Part shown: piece after piece, positions 45,649-57,425 of the stretch
Layout of the letters: the number at the start of each line of letters is the position of its first letter
Position numbering within the stretch: the first letter of the stretch is position 1
NCBI GenBank assembly: GCA_009667805.1
Contig: CM019063.1
Span: forward strand, 408,772,959 to 408,836,958
DNA length: 64,000 nt
Source: Leptobrachium leishanense
Taxonomy: Eukaryota; Chordata; Amphibia; Anura; Megophryidae
Direction of reading: 5' to 3'
Notes under the pieces: model-generated
Seen by the model: only the letters and a program-made list of their open reading frames with translations
Told to the model about the DNA's origin: nothing
Database searches by the model: none
Position numbers and translations under genes: made by a program

Positions 45649-46548
45649 AACGGGCTTTATTACATTCCTTGCGCAAAAAAGCTCACGCAGCGCAATTTTT
45701 TTTGCGCGCAGCGTTAAACGTTAACGCACGTAAATTAACGCTGGTATTAAAATCTGAGTGCATTTTTTTAATCCGTCAAAAAATATCACGCGTAAAAAAG
45801 ACGCGCAAAAACACGCGCGCAGAAATCGGTGGGCGGACTGTTTTTTGACGCGATTCAGCCAATCAGAAGAACCACAATTGTCTCCCGTTAAGTTTTTGCA
45901 CCTCTCAAAATCAATCTGAGTATATATGCTGCAGCAATAATAAAAACACGCACAACCTCTCAATTTTATTGTTTGGGTATGTGTAGAATGTGTAACTATA
46001 CTGTGCTGTATTTCTCTTTTCGGGCTGGTGTATTGGGTTTAGGCCAGGGCGTTCAGATTTGCAGTTACCACCAGCTTTTCAAAGACGTTAAAATTATGCG
46101 CGCAAACGTTGCCCATTAAAATTTGCGCATAGATTGTAATGAACAATAAAGAAGATTGTGATGCACACTGTATATGTATAACTACACACGGGTGCTAGTC
46201 TAAGGCGGACCAGTCCTCAAAAGGTCCAAATACATAACACTACAAAAATGCCAAGACTGCACACCAAAGTAAAAATAAATTTTTATTGATACAGAAATAA
46301 AAACACTAAAACACCACGAAAAATCTTTAATATATAATTTGCCAGAGAACCAACTCAAAAATAATAAGGTTGGTCTACACTTATCCTAATGCAACAATAG
46401 AGATAAGTTAATATATGTCCTCCAAACAATATGTTAAGGAGTATCCCTGGTGATAATAAATCTTATATCACAAGCAGTGTTTAAAGAACCAAAAAAATAA
46501 ATGAACAACCACATGTAAAAAGAAAAGAAACTGAAATACTGATACCAC

Positions 46549-47628
46549 TGTGATGCCCCGCGCCGCGGTCGGACCGCGGCCGCCATGTTGGGACGCCTGG
46601 CAGACTCACCTGAGGTCCCTCGTGGCGCGTCGCTCCCTGGTTCCGGCCTGCAACTCGAGGGAGGAGATCCAAGATGCGTCCCACGCCGTCTCCGCGATCC
46701 ATCTGAGCGGAGGTCGGGCGCGCATGCGCGATCGTCCATCCTGGAACATGAAAACTCAGGTACTCTGGCGCCCTCTGCTGGTCAAGTTAAGGTACTGCAT
46801 TCCACCTGCACTGAAGATCCTCGCATACCACCAATTAATCTGCCAAGCACTCAGGTATCTCAATTCCACCTGCGAGTCCCAGGTGAACGGTGTTCGTATG
46901 ATTCCCTGAGCCCTATTTAAACCTGCCGCTTTCTCCAGCTCACTAACCAGGTGATACTGTGGTTCCACCACGTTACCCAGTGGTTCCCTTCGTGCTACGC
47001 TAAGGACATCCGGACTTCCGTTTCCTGCTTCCAAGGTGCCAGTCCTGCTTTCGCCCTGCTTCCAAGGTGCCAGTCCTGCTTTCGCCCTGCTTCCAAGGTG
47101 CCAGTCCTGCTTTCGCCCTGCTTCCAAGGTGCCTGTCCTGCTTTCGCCCTGCTTCCAAGGTGCCAGTCCTGTTTTCGCCCTGCTTCCAAGGTGCCAGTCC
47201 TGCTTCTGTTCCTGCTTCCAAAGTGCAAGTCCTGCTTCTGTTCCGGTTGCCACGGTACCAGCTTTACTTCCATTCCACACTTGCCATCACAAGTGCCCGT
47301 ACCATTCCCAGGCTTGTCCCCACGACATCAGTACCGGACCCTGTCCTCAAATCCCTACGACTTTCCGTTCTGGACTTTTATTTCTGCCAAAGAAACCCTG
47401 CATTACGTTTATTCTGGACTTTCATTTCTGCCAAAGAAACCTTGCATTACGTTTATTCTGGACTTTCATTTCTGCCAAAGAAACCTTGCATTACGTTTGT
47501 TCTGGACTTATATTTTGTTGCCTTCAGTAAAGCTCTATTAGTTATATTCCTTCTGGTCTCCTCTTTCGGCTTGCTATTGGGGTCCATACACCCAACACCA
47601 CACAGGGGTTCAAGCCTCTGTCCTTACA
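46549..47628 (+). mobile_element. Solo LTR with internal minisatellites, 5 bp target duplication
   Basis: Begins TGTGATGCCCCGC, ends GTCCTTACA, flanked by ACCAC at 46544-46548 and 47629-47633. It contains about seven 31 bp units (TGCTTCCAAGGTGCCAGTCC..., 47027-47240) and three 42 bp units (TTTCTGCCAAAGAAACC..., 47361-47510). Open frames over these arrays are artefacts. A weak AGTAAAGCTCTATTA near 47527 may be the polyadenylation region. Confidence 0.75.
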
Positions 47629-47676
47629 ACCACAGGGAACCTCTCAGCAGACAAGAACCAGCAGAGACCAAACACT

Positions 47677-47705
47677 CAACGTTTCGGTCAAAGACCTTTG
47701 TCAAG
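47677..47705 (-). ncRNA. Hammerhead-ribozyme-like motif, decayed
   Basis: Minus strand: CTTGACAAA, GGTC..GACC stem II, GAAACGTTG. The GAAA box and stem II are good; the CUGANGA box is altered. Lies in the central part of the inverted-arm element. Confidence 0.45.
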
Positions 47706-47894
47706 AGTAAATGCCAACTTACCTCAGGTGTTGTATTTATGTTGAAAGATAATAGGTACACAGGTGTGGACACTGATCCCAATTCCCAGAGTAGGTGTAG
47801 CATAATTATATCGGCGGCCGCCCTTAATGATGACAGGGGATCACGCCAACTCTTTTCTTTTTACATGTGGTTGTTCATTTATTTTTTTGGTTCT

Positions 47895-49597
47895 TTAACC
47901 CCTTAGTGACCGGGCGGTTTTACACAAATCCGTCTTTTAGGCTAGGGACAGATGAGCGCATTTTCTGCAGCCACCGTCAAAATGTACGTCGATGCGTGCG
48001 CACGCATTTTTTCACGGAATACGCTTAAGTGGTCAGACGATGCGCAATTCTGGACGTATTTCATGACGGTGGGGTAAAAAGAAGTCTAGGGAAATCCGGC
48101 TGTTTGAACGTTATGTTGCCGCACACTAGCAGCGTCTGACATCTCCTAATCACGCACACACGCTGCTATGCGGCCGCAGCGCACTTTGTACGTCAGTAGC
48201 AGCGGTTTCACGTTCTGATAAAAATGCGTTCATTTGCCGGTTGCGTGGTGTCGGCGCACTTTCGTACGCACGTACTGCGTATATTGGCCGTCATTGGCCG
48301 TTATGTGCTGCTACTGCCGCCGTGATTTAGTGCGCCTGCACGCGCGTTCCGACTGCCCCACTCTGACCCTAGCCTCAGTGACCGCTGCTGTTTTTACGTT
48401 TCTGCGCTGTTAGTGTTTAGGACAATTTTTCCTCTTACTCGTTTATTCGACCCACACATATTATACACCCTTTTTCCCGCCATTAAATGGACTTTCTAGA
48501 AATACCATTATTTCCATCATATCGAATAATTTACTATAAAAAAAATATGAAATATGAGGAAAAAATGGTAAAAACACACTTTTTCGTAATTTAATCCCCA
48601 AAATCTACAACCACCCAAAAAGACCCCGGCTAAATGGGTTCAAAATTTTGTCCCGAGACTAGAAATACCTAATTTTTACATGCGTTTGCTTTTTAACCCC
48701 TTCACTGCTGAGACAGTTCACCTATGTGCGCTGCACTCATTCTGACCATTTTGTGCTAATTATTTTTAGATGACAGCCTAGGCCCTATTTAATTAAACCC
48801 CCCCAGACAAAAAAGCTTTTAAAAAAAACCATTTTTTTATTTTATTTAATTTTTTTATTATTTTTTTTTTATTTATCTTTTAAAAAAAAAATTTTTTAAA
48901 ACCAAACCTGGTCATGTTTGGTATCATTTGAAAGGTCATAATCAGGCCTTTCAAATGATGGCAAATATGACCATCTAGCTGCCATGGATCAGGAGATAAA
49001 GGGATCCTTAGGATCCCCTTATCTCTACATGGCAGCTAGAGGGTTAACTGGCCCACTGACATCCTCACACATATGGTGAGGTTGTCAGTGGGTGGGGGGG
49101 GGGACCTGGAGGCTTGGCTGACATCCAAGATGTCAGCCCCCCTCCAGGTTTGAATTGCGTTTTGGCGCCAATTGGCGCCGCAACGTGATCCGGTGGCGAA
49201 ACGGTTAATGCCATACACAGGCTCTCCCCTCTCCAGCGGTGCAAACAGCATCTCCCTAGCTTCAATGGTTGGGGAGATAGAGGGCTCCGAAGGAGCCCCC
49301 CCCTCCCCTCCATTGAAATCCATGGGGACGCCTGCTGATGACGTCACCACGCAGCGTGGCGACGTCATCAGCCTCGCCTGCCCATGTAAATCACATGGGC
49401 AGGCTTCCTCCCTGCCAGATCGCCGTGGGATCCAGCGAGGGAGGTGAGTATCGGGCGGGAGGGGGATTAGGCGCCGCTGACGTACCCTGTACGTCCGCGG
49501 GTCTAAGGCGCCGCTGACGTACCCTGTACGTCCGCGGGTCTAAGGGAGACCCGAGGGCAAGACGTACAGGGTACGTCAGCGGCCCTTAAGGGGTTAA
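47895..49597. mobile_element. TTAA-flanked piggyBac-like element with nested copies
   Basis: TTAACCCCTTAGTGACC at 47895 and the inverse type AAGGGGTTAA ending 49597. Inside are a MITE with AGGCTAGGG ends (47940-48376) and a second TTAA-bounded copy (48693-49208, starting TTAACCCCTTCACTGCTG). 49440-49560 carries a duplicated GACGTACCCTGTACGTCCGC block. Confidence 0.65.
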
Positions 49598-50366
49598 ACA
49601 CTGCTTGTGATATAAGATTTATTATCACCAGGGATACTCCTTAACATATTGTTTGGAGGACATATATTAACTTATCTCTTTTGTTGCATTAGGATAAGTG
49701 TAGACCAACCTTATTACTTTTGAGTTGGTTCTCTGGCAAATTATATATTATATAAAGATTTTTCGTGGTGTTCTAGTGTTTTTATTTCTGTATCAATAAA
49801 AATTTATTTTTACTTTGGTGTGCAGTCTTGGCATTTTTGTCGCATAGATTGTAATACCATCCACGTACCAGCACACAAACACATTTGCGCTCACAATGTT
49901 AAGTATAGGACGCGCAAAGTACATTACGCTCGCAAAGGGTTTGCGCAGGTTCACTGGCGGTAGACGTTAATGCGCATTTTTTGCGTGGACATTGTAATAC
50001 GACGTTCTGCTCGAAGGGTTTTTCCCCTCGCGGTTAATGCGTTTTTGTGCACGCGTTAACGTTTGCACGAAGAATGTAATAGAGCCCAACAAGTTTCATC
50101 TCTTAAATTAAATTAGATTTTTACAAAAAAAATACTTGCCTTACAATCTTTCCAGTATGAAGTCTCTCTGATTAGCTACAATATAAAGAAGATAGTAAGA
50201 TTAATGTTGGCAAAAATACTTTGTTTATGAGTTCATAACACCAATTCGCCATGTGAATTTGAGGTGGAGGTTGTTGTGTAATGATTTTTTTCTAATCACA
50301 CTAGGTGATTCATATGCTTTAAGTGCAATTTCATACACGTCGCTCCTCCGCTATTCCCCTCATGTA

Positions 50367-51955
50367 CAGTTGTGTTCAAAATTATTCAACCCCCACTGAA
50401 ATTGAGTGTTTTGGCCAGTTTGACATTGATTTTGATCATTCAGTCATCTTGCTTACAATTAAATCAAAGAGGCACGTGTAGGTCAGACAAATATAACATA
50501 ACATTTATAATGAAATAACCACAAATGTCTTTTCTGTGCTCACATCATTATCAGTTTTATTCAACCCCCAAGTGACATTCAATCTTAGTACTTAGTACAA
50601 CATCCTTTTACAGTTATAACAGCTTTTAAACGTGAAGCATAGCTTGACACAAGTGTCTTGCAGCGATCTGCGGGTATCTTCGCCCATTCGTCATGGGCAA
50701 AAGCCTCCAGTTCAGTCACATTCTTAGGCTTGCGCACTGCAACTGCTTTCTTTAAGTCACACCAGAGGTTCTCAATCGGATTTAAGTCAGGTGACTGCAA
50801 TGGCCACTCCAAAATGTTCCAGCCTTTAATCTGCAACCATGCTCTAGTGGACTTGGAGGTATGCTTGGGATCATTGTCCTGTTGAAAGGTCCAACGTCTC
50901 CCAAGCCTCAGGTTTGTGACGGACTCCATCACATTGTCATCCAATATCTCCTGGTACTGAAGAGAATCCATGGTACCTTGCACACGCTGAAGCCCCAAAG
51001 CATGATTGACTCCCCGCCATGCTTCACAGTAGGCAAGGTGTTCTTTTCTTCATAGGCCTTGTTCTTCCTCCTCCAAACATAGCGTTGATCCATGGGCCCA
51101 AACAGTTCTAATTTTGTTTCATCAGTCCACAGAACACTATCCCAAAACTTCTGTGGTTTGTCCACATGACTTTTGGCATACTGCAGTCGACTCTTCTTAT
51201 TCTTTGGAGACAGCAAGGGGGTGCACCTGGGAGTTCTGTCATGGAGGCCTTCATTACGCAGTGTGCGCCGTATTGTCTGTGCTGAAACTTCAGTACCCAC
51301 ATCTGACAAATCTTTTCTCAGTTCCTCAGCAGTCACACGGGGACTTTTCTCCACTCTACGCTTCAGGTAGCGCACAGCAGTCGAAGTCAGCATCTTATTT
51401 CTGCCACGACCAGGTAGCGTTTCAACAGTGCCCTTTGCCTTGAATTTGCGAATGATGCTTCCTATGGTCTCTCTTGGTATGTTTAACATCTTTGCAATCT
51501 TCTTATAGCCATTGCCCTTCCTGTGAAGAGTAATCACCTCTTCTCTTGTCTTCCTGGACCATTCTCTTGACTTCACCATGTTTGTAACCACACCAGTAAA
51601 TGTCTAGAAGGAGCTGAGTATCACAGTCATTTTAAAGCTGCCTAATTGGTGCTTATTATGCTTTATTGCTGCTCCGTGACATCCACAGGTGTTTTCAATA
51701 CCTGATTGAAAACACTTGAATGAACCTCTGTTCTTCAGAGTGGTAGTCTTTAAGGGGTTGAATAATTGTGTCAATGAAGAATTCACAAAAGAAACATTTA
51801 CAACTGTATTACAAAACCAATTGATGTCATTTTAGTTGCATATGGTTCTTTAAAAAGTCCTTGTAGGATTTCATTCTGAATACAATTACAAATGTACACT
51901 AAATTCCCTAAAACCCTTTACAGCATTGGGGGATGAATAATTTTGAACACAACTG
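50367..51955 (-). mobile_element. Tc1 transposon, second family, full length
   Basis: Ends CAGTTGTGTTCAAAATTATT and its inverse, flanked by TA at 50365-50366 and 51956-51957. 1589 bp, with one transposase broken by a frameshift. Confidence 0.92.
50585..51579 (-). pseudogene. Tc1-family transposase (frameshifted near 50990)
   Basis: Start ATG at 51577-51579 (MVKSREWSRKTREEVITLH). An N-terminal helix-turn-helix and a GRGRN linker are followed by WTDET, then KHGGESIMLWG, where the frame breaks; the next frame resumes and carries QQDNDPKH and NPIENLW with the family's 34-residue D-to-E spacing, ending at CCTKY. Apart from the break all catalytic residues are present. Distinct from the family at 24687-28697. 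Confidence 0.88.
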
Positions 51956-51957
51956 TA

Positions 51958-52294
51958 AGTCTGTTTATGCCTTTAAGCTTGTCCCTCATGTTCCCTGCCA
52001 TCAGGGGAAGCCTGGGTTGGAAACCATGAGCTGGGTTTGAAACTCAAGCCAATCACCATCCAAGGAGCTGGACGGGCCAACCCATCCCATTCAAAAACTG
52101 CCCAGCATTCACTTTAATGGAAGCTTCTTCAGAAACTTAAATCCCCAGTGCCCTGAAATCCCTTTGATCCAGCAGTGTGCACTTTTTCAGGTTAGGGTCC
52201 CCCTCATGGGAGCCACCTTTGTGGTGATTTTCAGGAGGGAGCTACATCGTGAACCCACGTTGCGGAGCCTTTCTTGGCCCCAAGAGCTTAGGCA
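51958..52294. other. No recognised feature
   Basis: Unique-looking sequence between the Tc1 and the hAT. Confidence 0.4.
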
Positions 52295-52302
52295 GTAGCG
52301 AC

Positions 52303-53388
52303 TAGACATGTGCATTCGTTTTAGTACTAAAACGATTTAGTCCGAATTTTGGGATAATTTAGTTTTCGTATGACTCAAGAGAAACGAAACTGCTCAGTAC
52401 AAAAAACGAAAGAAACTAAAATAAAATGCACTACATTTTAGTTTCAGTCCTTTTTGTGATATTACATTGAGTGAAGGAGACCAGCAATGAAGAGCACAAC
52501 ATCGCAACATCCGAAGTTCGGCACACTCCACATGCCAATGCAGTAGGATGTTCTATACAGAGAGGGGCATTAATTAATGCAGGAGGATGTTATATACATT
52601 ATACAGAGAAAGGTATAAATTGAGGAGGATGTTCTATACAGAGAGGGACATTAATTAATTCAGGAGGATGTTCTATATATTATACAGAGAGGGGTATTAA
52701 TTAATGCAGGTGGATGTTGTATACATTATACAGAGAGGGGTATTAATTAATGCAGAAGGATGTTCTAAACATTATACAGAGTGGAGCCTTTTTTTTTTAG
52801 CCCTTTAAATCCAGTGGCTGTGAGCGCTGAGATCGGTTGCTTGTTATATTATCTCTCAGTACTATGTATCAGGCTCAGCTGTTACAGTAACTGACTGTAA
52901 CAGCGCTCAGAGTTTCAGTAAAACAAGGAAATAATATTGTTCTAACCTCTTATATATAAAAATATTATTTACTAGTTTTACTGAAACTCTGAGCGCTGTG
53001 ATGAGCAGCAGTCAGTTACTGTAACAGCTTTGCCTGACACGGGGCAGTATTACAATGTTGGTGCTAATTTAACCAGAGCTGTTGTAAACTGAAAACCTCC
53101 ATAGGCTATAATGGCTCTGGGAAGTTTACAACAGCTCTGGTTAAGTTAGCACCAACTATGTAATATGGCCCACATTGTGCTGAGAGTGAGAGATACTGTA
53201 ACAAGCAGCGATCTCAGCCCTCTGAGGAGCCACCACTACAATAGTAATTGTATCCTCTGGTTTTCGGATGAATGAAATTAGTTTTCATACTAAAGAACTG
53301 AAAACGAATTTCTTTAGCAACTAAATAAATTGCATTTTAGGACTAATCCATTAGTTCAAAACGAAATTTTGTGCTGTGCACATGTCTA
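52303..53388. mobile_element. Non-autonomous hAT, exact 8 bp target duplication
   Basis: TAGACATGTGCA at the left and TGCACATGTCTA at the right, flanked by GTAGCGAC at 52295-52302 and 53389-53396. Inside: about five imperfect 60 bp tandem units (AGGATGTTCTATACA..., 52550-52785) and a long inverted repeat (AGTTACTGTAACAGC and AGTTTCAGTAAAAC blocks, 52855-53040). No transposase. Confidence 0.82.
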
Positions 53389-53396
53389 GTAGCGAC

Positions 53397-54200
53397 CATG
53401 CGGCATCAACTGGAGGTAACTGCTACACCCTGCTATCCTTGCCCCTGCCTCTGGATTTGGGGCCCTTTTTGAACTGGGACACCATAGGTGTCGAGCTATC
53501 AAATGGTACCCCTGGATTGCCACTTCTCTCCTGAAAACCCCCCAAACAAGGACCCTTGCTCTGTATGACTGCAGTTAGTTATTTGTAAGGCGCCACCAAG
53601 TTCCGTAGCGCTGCACAATGGGAGAGACAGAATAACCAATATACATACAAGTTAAACACATAGAACAGTATCCGAGAGGCCCCTGCTCAAGAGCTTACAC
53701 TCTGAGAGGACCTGATGGAGAGCAGGCTGATTGTTGGTGCCGTGATGTCTGGGGGGCAGGGATGTTAACTGTTCTTATCTGATTCTGTACCAAATAAAAA
53801 CAGGCAATGTGAAATGGCCAGTGAGTCTGCTTAACCCAATATGACCAGTGTTGTCTGCATTATTGGGAGAAATTAAGAACTGACATTGATTCAGCGGTGC
53901 GGGCTGAGGAGAGAATCCAGGAACTGGCGGAGGCGAATGAATCACGGCGGCTGAGGGAAAATATTTGACCTGGGCTCACCTAACACTGGGCTTGTTCTCG
54001 TCTGCCCTCTTCTGTTCACGCACTCGCATAACTCAGTGGACGTAATCGCGCTTTTCAGTCAGACACAGATCCCCGGGCGTTTAGTAGTTAATTGTGAGTA
54101 TAGAAGGTGTGGAGTGCAGTTTGTGAGCGTAGGAAGTAGCTTTTCTGTTTTGTGTATTGTCACCTTTTTTTAACCCTTTTATCACATATTAGATACACCA
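53397..54200. other. One dispersed repeat, otherwise unassigned
   Basis: 53574-53720 (AAGGCGCCACCAAGTTCCG, GCTGCACAATGGG) is a relative of 22935-23120. The rest has no recognised feature. Confidence 0.4.
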
Positions 54201-54559
54201 TTCATTACAGTTAAATGCAAGTGTATTGCTTTCTAACCTCTTGTATCCATCCTGTCCTCTTAGGGGTGATGGGGAGAGAACAAATGATGTAGAGTGGAGG
54301 GTGACAGGGAGAGGTGGAGTGAGAGGGAGAGGAGGATTGAGTGGCAGAGGAGGGAAGCCAGCAGTGGAGACACGGAGAGGAGGCCCGAGTGGAGGCCTCA
54401 GGGGAACAGTAGTGGAGACAGAGGAGGAGTGAGGGGGAGAAAAGACAAAGGCGAAGGAGTGATGGTGAGCAGAGAGAGAGTGCTAGAGTTAGGACATGCC
54501 CATTAGTGAAGGGACAGTTGTTGGACGAGGGACACGCCAGGAAGACAATGCGCCACCGC

Positions 54560-54905
54560 ACTCCTTACACAAGAGTCACAGAGCTCCTCCAGAGGACAGA
54601 TTCAGGAGGAGAGTTACATCCTGCAGGAGAAGGAGCTGCTGATAGAGGCCTACATGCAGAGGGCACATAGGCTGGATGACATGTCCCTGTCTGGACACGT
54701 GCGACTATGACTCTGGACAGAATTCCACCAAGCAGTGTGTGCATTGGAGAGGAGAAGAAGTCTGCAGTCAATGAAAAAACGCTACCATGACTGCAAATGG
54801 GAGTTCAAGGCGAAGATGCCGATGGAGCGGCGGAAGGCAAGGCAGACCAGTGGTGGGCCAGCAAGGGTCTATGTCTATGCTTGGTGGGAGGAAATGCTCA
54901 AATGA
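54560..54905 (+). pseudogene. Possible Myb/SANT-like protein fossil (Harbinger-associated type)
   Basis: Two frames with coding character: a helical segment (QEESYILQEKELLIEAYMQ) and, after a frame change and stop, ALERRRSLQSMKKRYHDCK, which resembles the last helix of Myb/SANT domains in the DNA-binding partner proteins of PIF/Harbinger transposases. About 100 codons in total, broken. Recognition is by pattern only. Confidence 0.3.
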
Positions 54906-55283
54906 AGACTCACTGAGGTCACAGTGTGGGACATTCACACTTGCGTGGACACCAGAGCAAGGCCTACAACACCTGAGTGTGAGTAATGTTTTCATTACTC
55001 GTGGAGCTTTTTTTATTTGTAGATCATGTTTTTTGCAACCTTGCATATTTGAATGTTTTTGGACAAATAGTATCATGGGACATATAGTCCAAAAACACAT
55101 GAAGGTGTAAGGTTTCACAAAACGAATCTAGATCTCATGTAAAATAACATTTATTTGGGTTCTTTGTGGGTATTTATTTTACTTTGTTTATTTTTTACTG
55201 CTGTCTCTAATTGCTGTTTTTATTTTTTACAGCTGTGTTTTCTACTGCTGTGATTTTTACTGATGCAGTATTTACTGCAGTTC

Positions 55284-55440
55284 ATGGGCAGCTAAGGCTA
55301 GGGGAAGAAAAGAGGTTCAGGGGCAGCTGTGGCTGGGGAATTTCAGGGACAGCTGTGGCTGAGGGGAAGAACAGAAGGTTAGGGGCAGCTGTGGCTGAGT
55401 GGCAGCCAAAAGGAGTTCAGGGGCAGCTGTGTCTGAGGGC
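55284..55440. repeat. Short tandem repeat, GGGGCAGCTGTGGCTGAG type
   Basis: Five imperfect units of 30-45 bp, each with CAGCTGTGGCTG or a variant. Keeps frame 55211-55540 open by composition only. 55441-56011 shows nothing further that I can name. Confidence 0.55.
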
Positions 55441-56423
55441 AGGCATGCACTGGCCATCGGGAGCACCGGGAGAATTCAGAGGGGCCGATGGGTCAGTGGG
55501 CCGGTTGAGCCTGGGGATGCTTTTTTTTTTTTTAACTTAGTCCAGCACTTAGTATAACCAGGACTGGATAACACAAGTGTGGAATGTCAGCACTTGTTTC
55601 AAAGGTCTGAAAGATTTCTGCATTGCAGGGGTGGGTTAGGGGGGCTTCCTTGGACACCCACACATGGATTCAGGAGCTGGCTGAGGCTTTATTGTGTGCA
55701 AAGGAGTGGAATCCACAGAGACTGCGAGGATTCCGCTCCACACTTTACTTGCAGCTTCTCCTTGCAGTGACTGGGGCTTCAGAGTTTAAAGCCAGCAGCC
55801 GTCCTACACACCTCTCCTGCCCTTGTGTCTGCTGTGACCAGGAGCATCCTCAAAACATGAAAATACCTAAGGTATTGACTAAACATGCCAAGTGAGGGTG
55901 AATGCCACCGTTATGTCTTATACCTGGGCACTGATGCAACTCTTTTTTTTTTCTGAAACATTGTAATTTATTCCACAAAACAACGTGTACAATATTCTAG
56001 AATGTATGCCATTTTTTTTTATTTTTTTTTGAGTTAAACATTTTTATTTTCCACAAAACATAAGGGGTACAGAAAAAAAGAAAGGGAGAAGAATCCACAA
56101 CCGTGGGGGTACTGTACAAAACATCAATCGTAAGTGACTATACAAAGGTATCACATTCTCATTTTGCTCAACAGATGGCAATGTCATCAGAGTGTCACAT
56201 TCACCTAGTCAGGTTGCGAGATGAAGAAGAGATAACACCTAAAGAAAAAGAGGGGGAGAGGGGAAAGGGGGGAGGTGCCAGGATATATAGTGAATAATAT
56301 AGTTAAACTGAACCACTGGAGTTATGACTGAGAGGTGGCCCCTGCATCACAACCCGCACGCCTTGCATATTTTATGTATGTCCCACACCGCCCAAGGATC
56401 TTTCGCCGGGGGTTGCAGCCCAC

Positions 56424-57379
56424 TCATAATGTTAGCTTTAACATCAAAACCGCAATACTGGTCAAGCAGCGTGGTAAGCTGTCGGAGTGTCGGAACCCCA
56501 ACCGTCTTCCACTGTCCGGTGAGCAGCAGTAGCGTGAGACTATGATAAACATCATTTTAAGTTGTGGGCGAGGAAGGTGAACCATACCTAGTAGCATAAT
56601 TTCAGGTTTACATTGCACAGTTTGGCCTAGTACCGTTACGTAAGTAAAGACGATACATCTTTCCAGAGGGGCGCCACTACAGGACAGTGCCACCATATGT
56701 GACCCATCGATCCCACTGCCGAGGTACACCGCCAATACTTGTCTGAGGCTGTAGGGTCCATCCAGCGAAGTCTACTCGGCGTGAGATACCAGCCGTACAT
56801 CACTTTCCTCTGCGTTTCCACTAGAGTGGCACATCTGGAGGCACCCCCCGCTTACATATGAGCTTGCGCCCACTGTGTGGGGGTAAAAGTCTTTGACAGT
56901 GTCCCCTCCCATGCTGTCTGAAACGCCCATCGTACCACTGTAGCTGTGTATTAAGTATTCCATAAAAAGTTGTTATGGGTTTAATAGCGGAGAGGGGATC
57001 TAAGCAGAATAGTTCAGTGGTTGACAGAAGGGGTATTGTGGCTTGCAGCTCGGGACCAATACCTCGGGACTTCAGGTAAGAGTGAATCTGCATATACGTC
57101 AGAAATTGCGAGGCAGGCAGTTTGTATTTTTGTTGTAGTTCAAGGAAGGGCAGGATAGCAGCAGGCGTGTAGAGATGGTGTAAATGAGTTATCCAATTTT
57201 GTATCCATGAGGTAAGCCAGATATGCAGCATTAGATACGAGATTGCGGTTAACGGTATTGCCATAGAGCGCCCGGGATTGGCCGTAAAGAGTGGGAAATG
57301 TCTGTCCCATGGTGTATCTCTGTGGACAGCATCTTGTAGGGTGTTTTAGGGTGATTCTTAGGGGGGATCCACAACACAT
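56424..57379 (-). pseudogene. L1 ORF2 C-terminal region
   Basis: Frames 57140-57379, 56821-57264 and 56636-56821 overlap in different phases, so at least two frameshifts are present. The last contains [19 protein letters not shown], the cysteine-histidine motif (C..G..H..W..CP) found at the C-terminus of L1 ORF2 and needed for RNA/DNA handling in retrotransposition. Confidence 0.75.
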
Positions 57380-57425
57380 TTAACAGTGCATGTCCCGAAA
57401 GGTACGCAGATTTGATAGCAAGCCA

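Larger units (their letters stand above)
46141..49840. mobile_element. Hammerhead-bearing inverted-arm retroelement, 15 bp target duplication
   Basis: Flanked by CGCATAGATTGTAAT at 46126-46140 and 49841-49855. The left arm 46231-46548 is the inverse of 47840-47894 plus 49598-49840 (for example TTATTATCACCAGGGATACT). A 15 bp duplication points to target-primed retrotransposition, as in LINEs and PLEs, not to a cut-and-paste element. No coding capacity. Later insertions: solo LTR 46549-47628 and piggyBac-like 47895-49597. Confidence 0.65.
45652..50087. mobile_element. PIF/Harbinger-like MITE split by later insertions
   Basis: Left end GGGCTTTATTACATTC, right end GAATGTAATAGAGCCC, flanked by AAC at 45649-45651 and 50088-50090. 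After removing 46141-49855 the element is about 0.7 kb, rich in CGCGCAAA-type words. Confidence 0.7.

Noticed and set aside
46951..47906. Frames of up to 279 codons
   Set aside because: Open because of the 31 bp and 42 bp arrays in the solo LTR; no domain.
53900..54500. Arginine/glycine-rich frames (54226-54506)
   Set aside because: Purine-rich low-complexity sequence with several open phases; no domain recognised.
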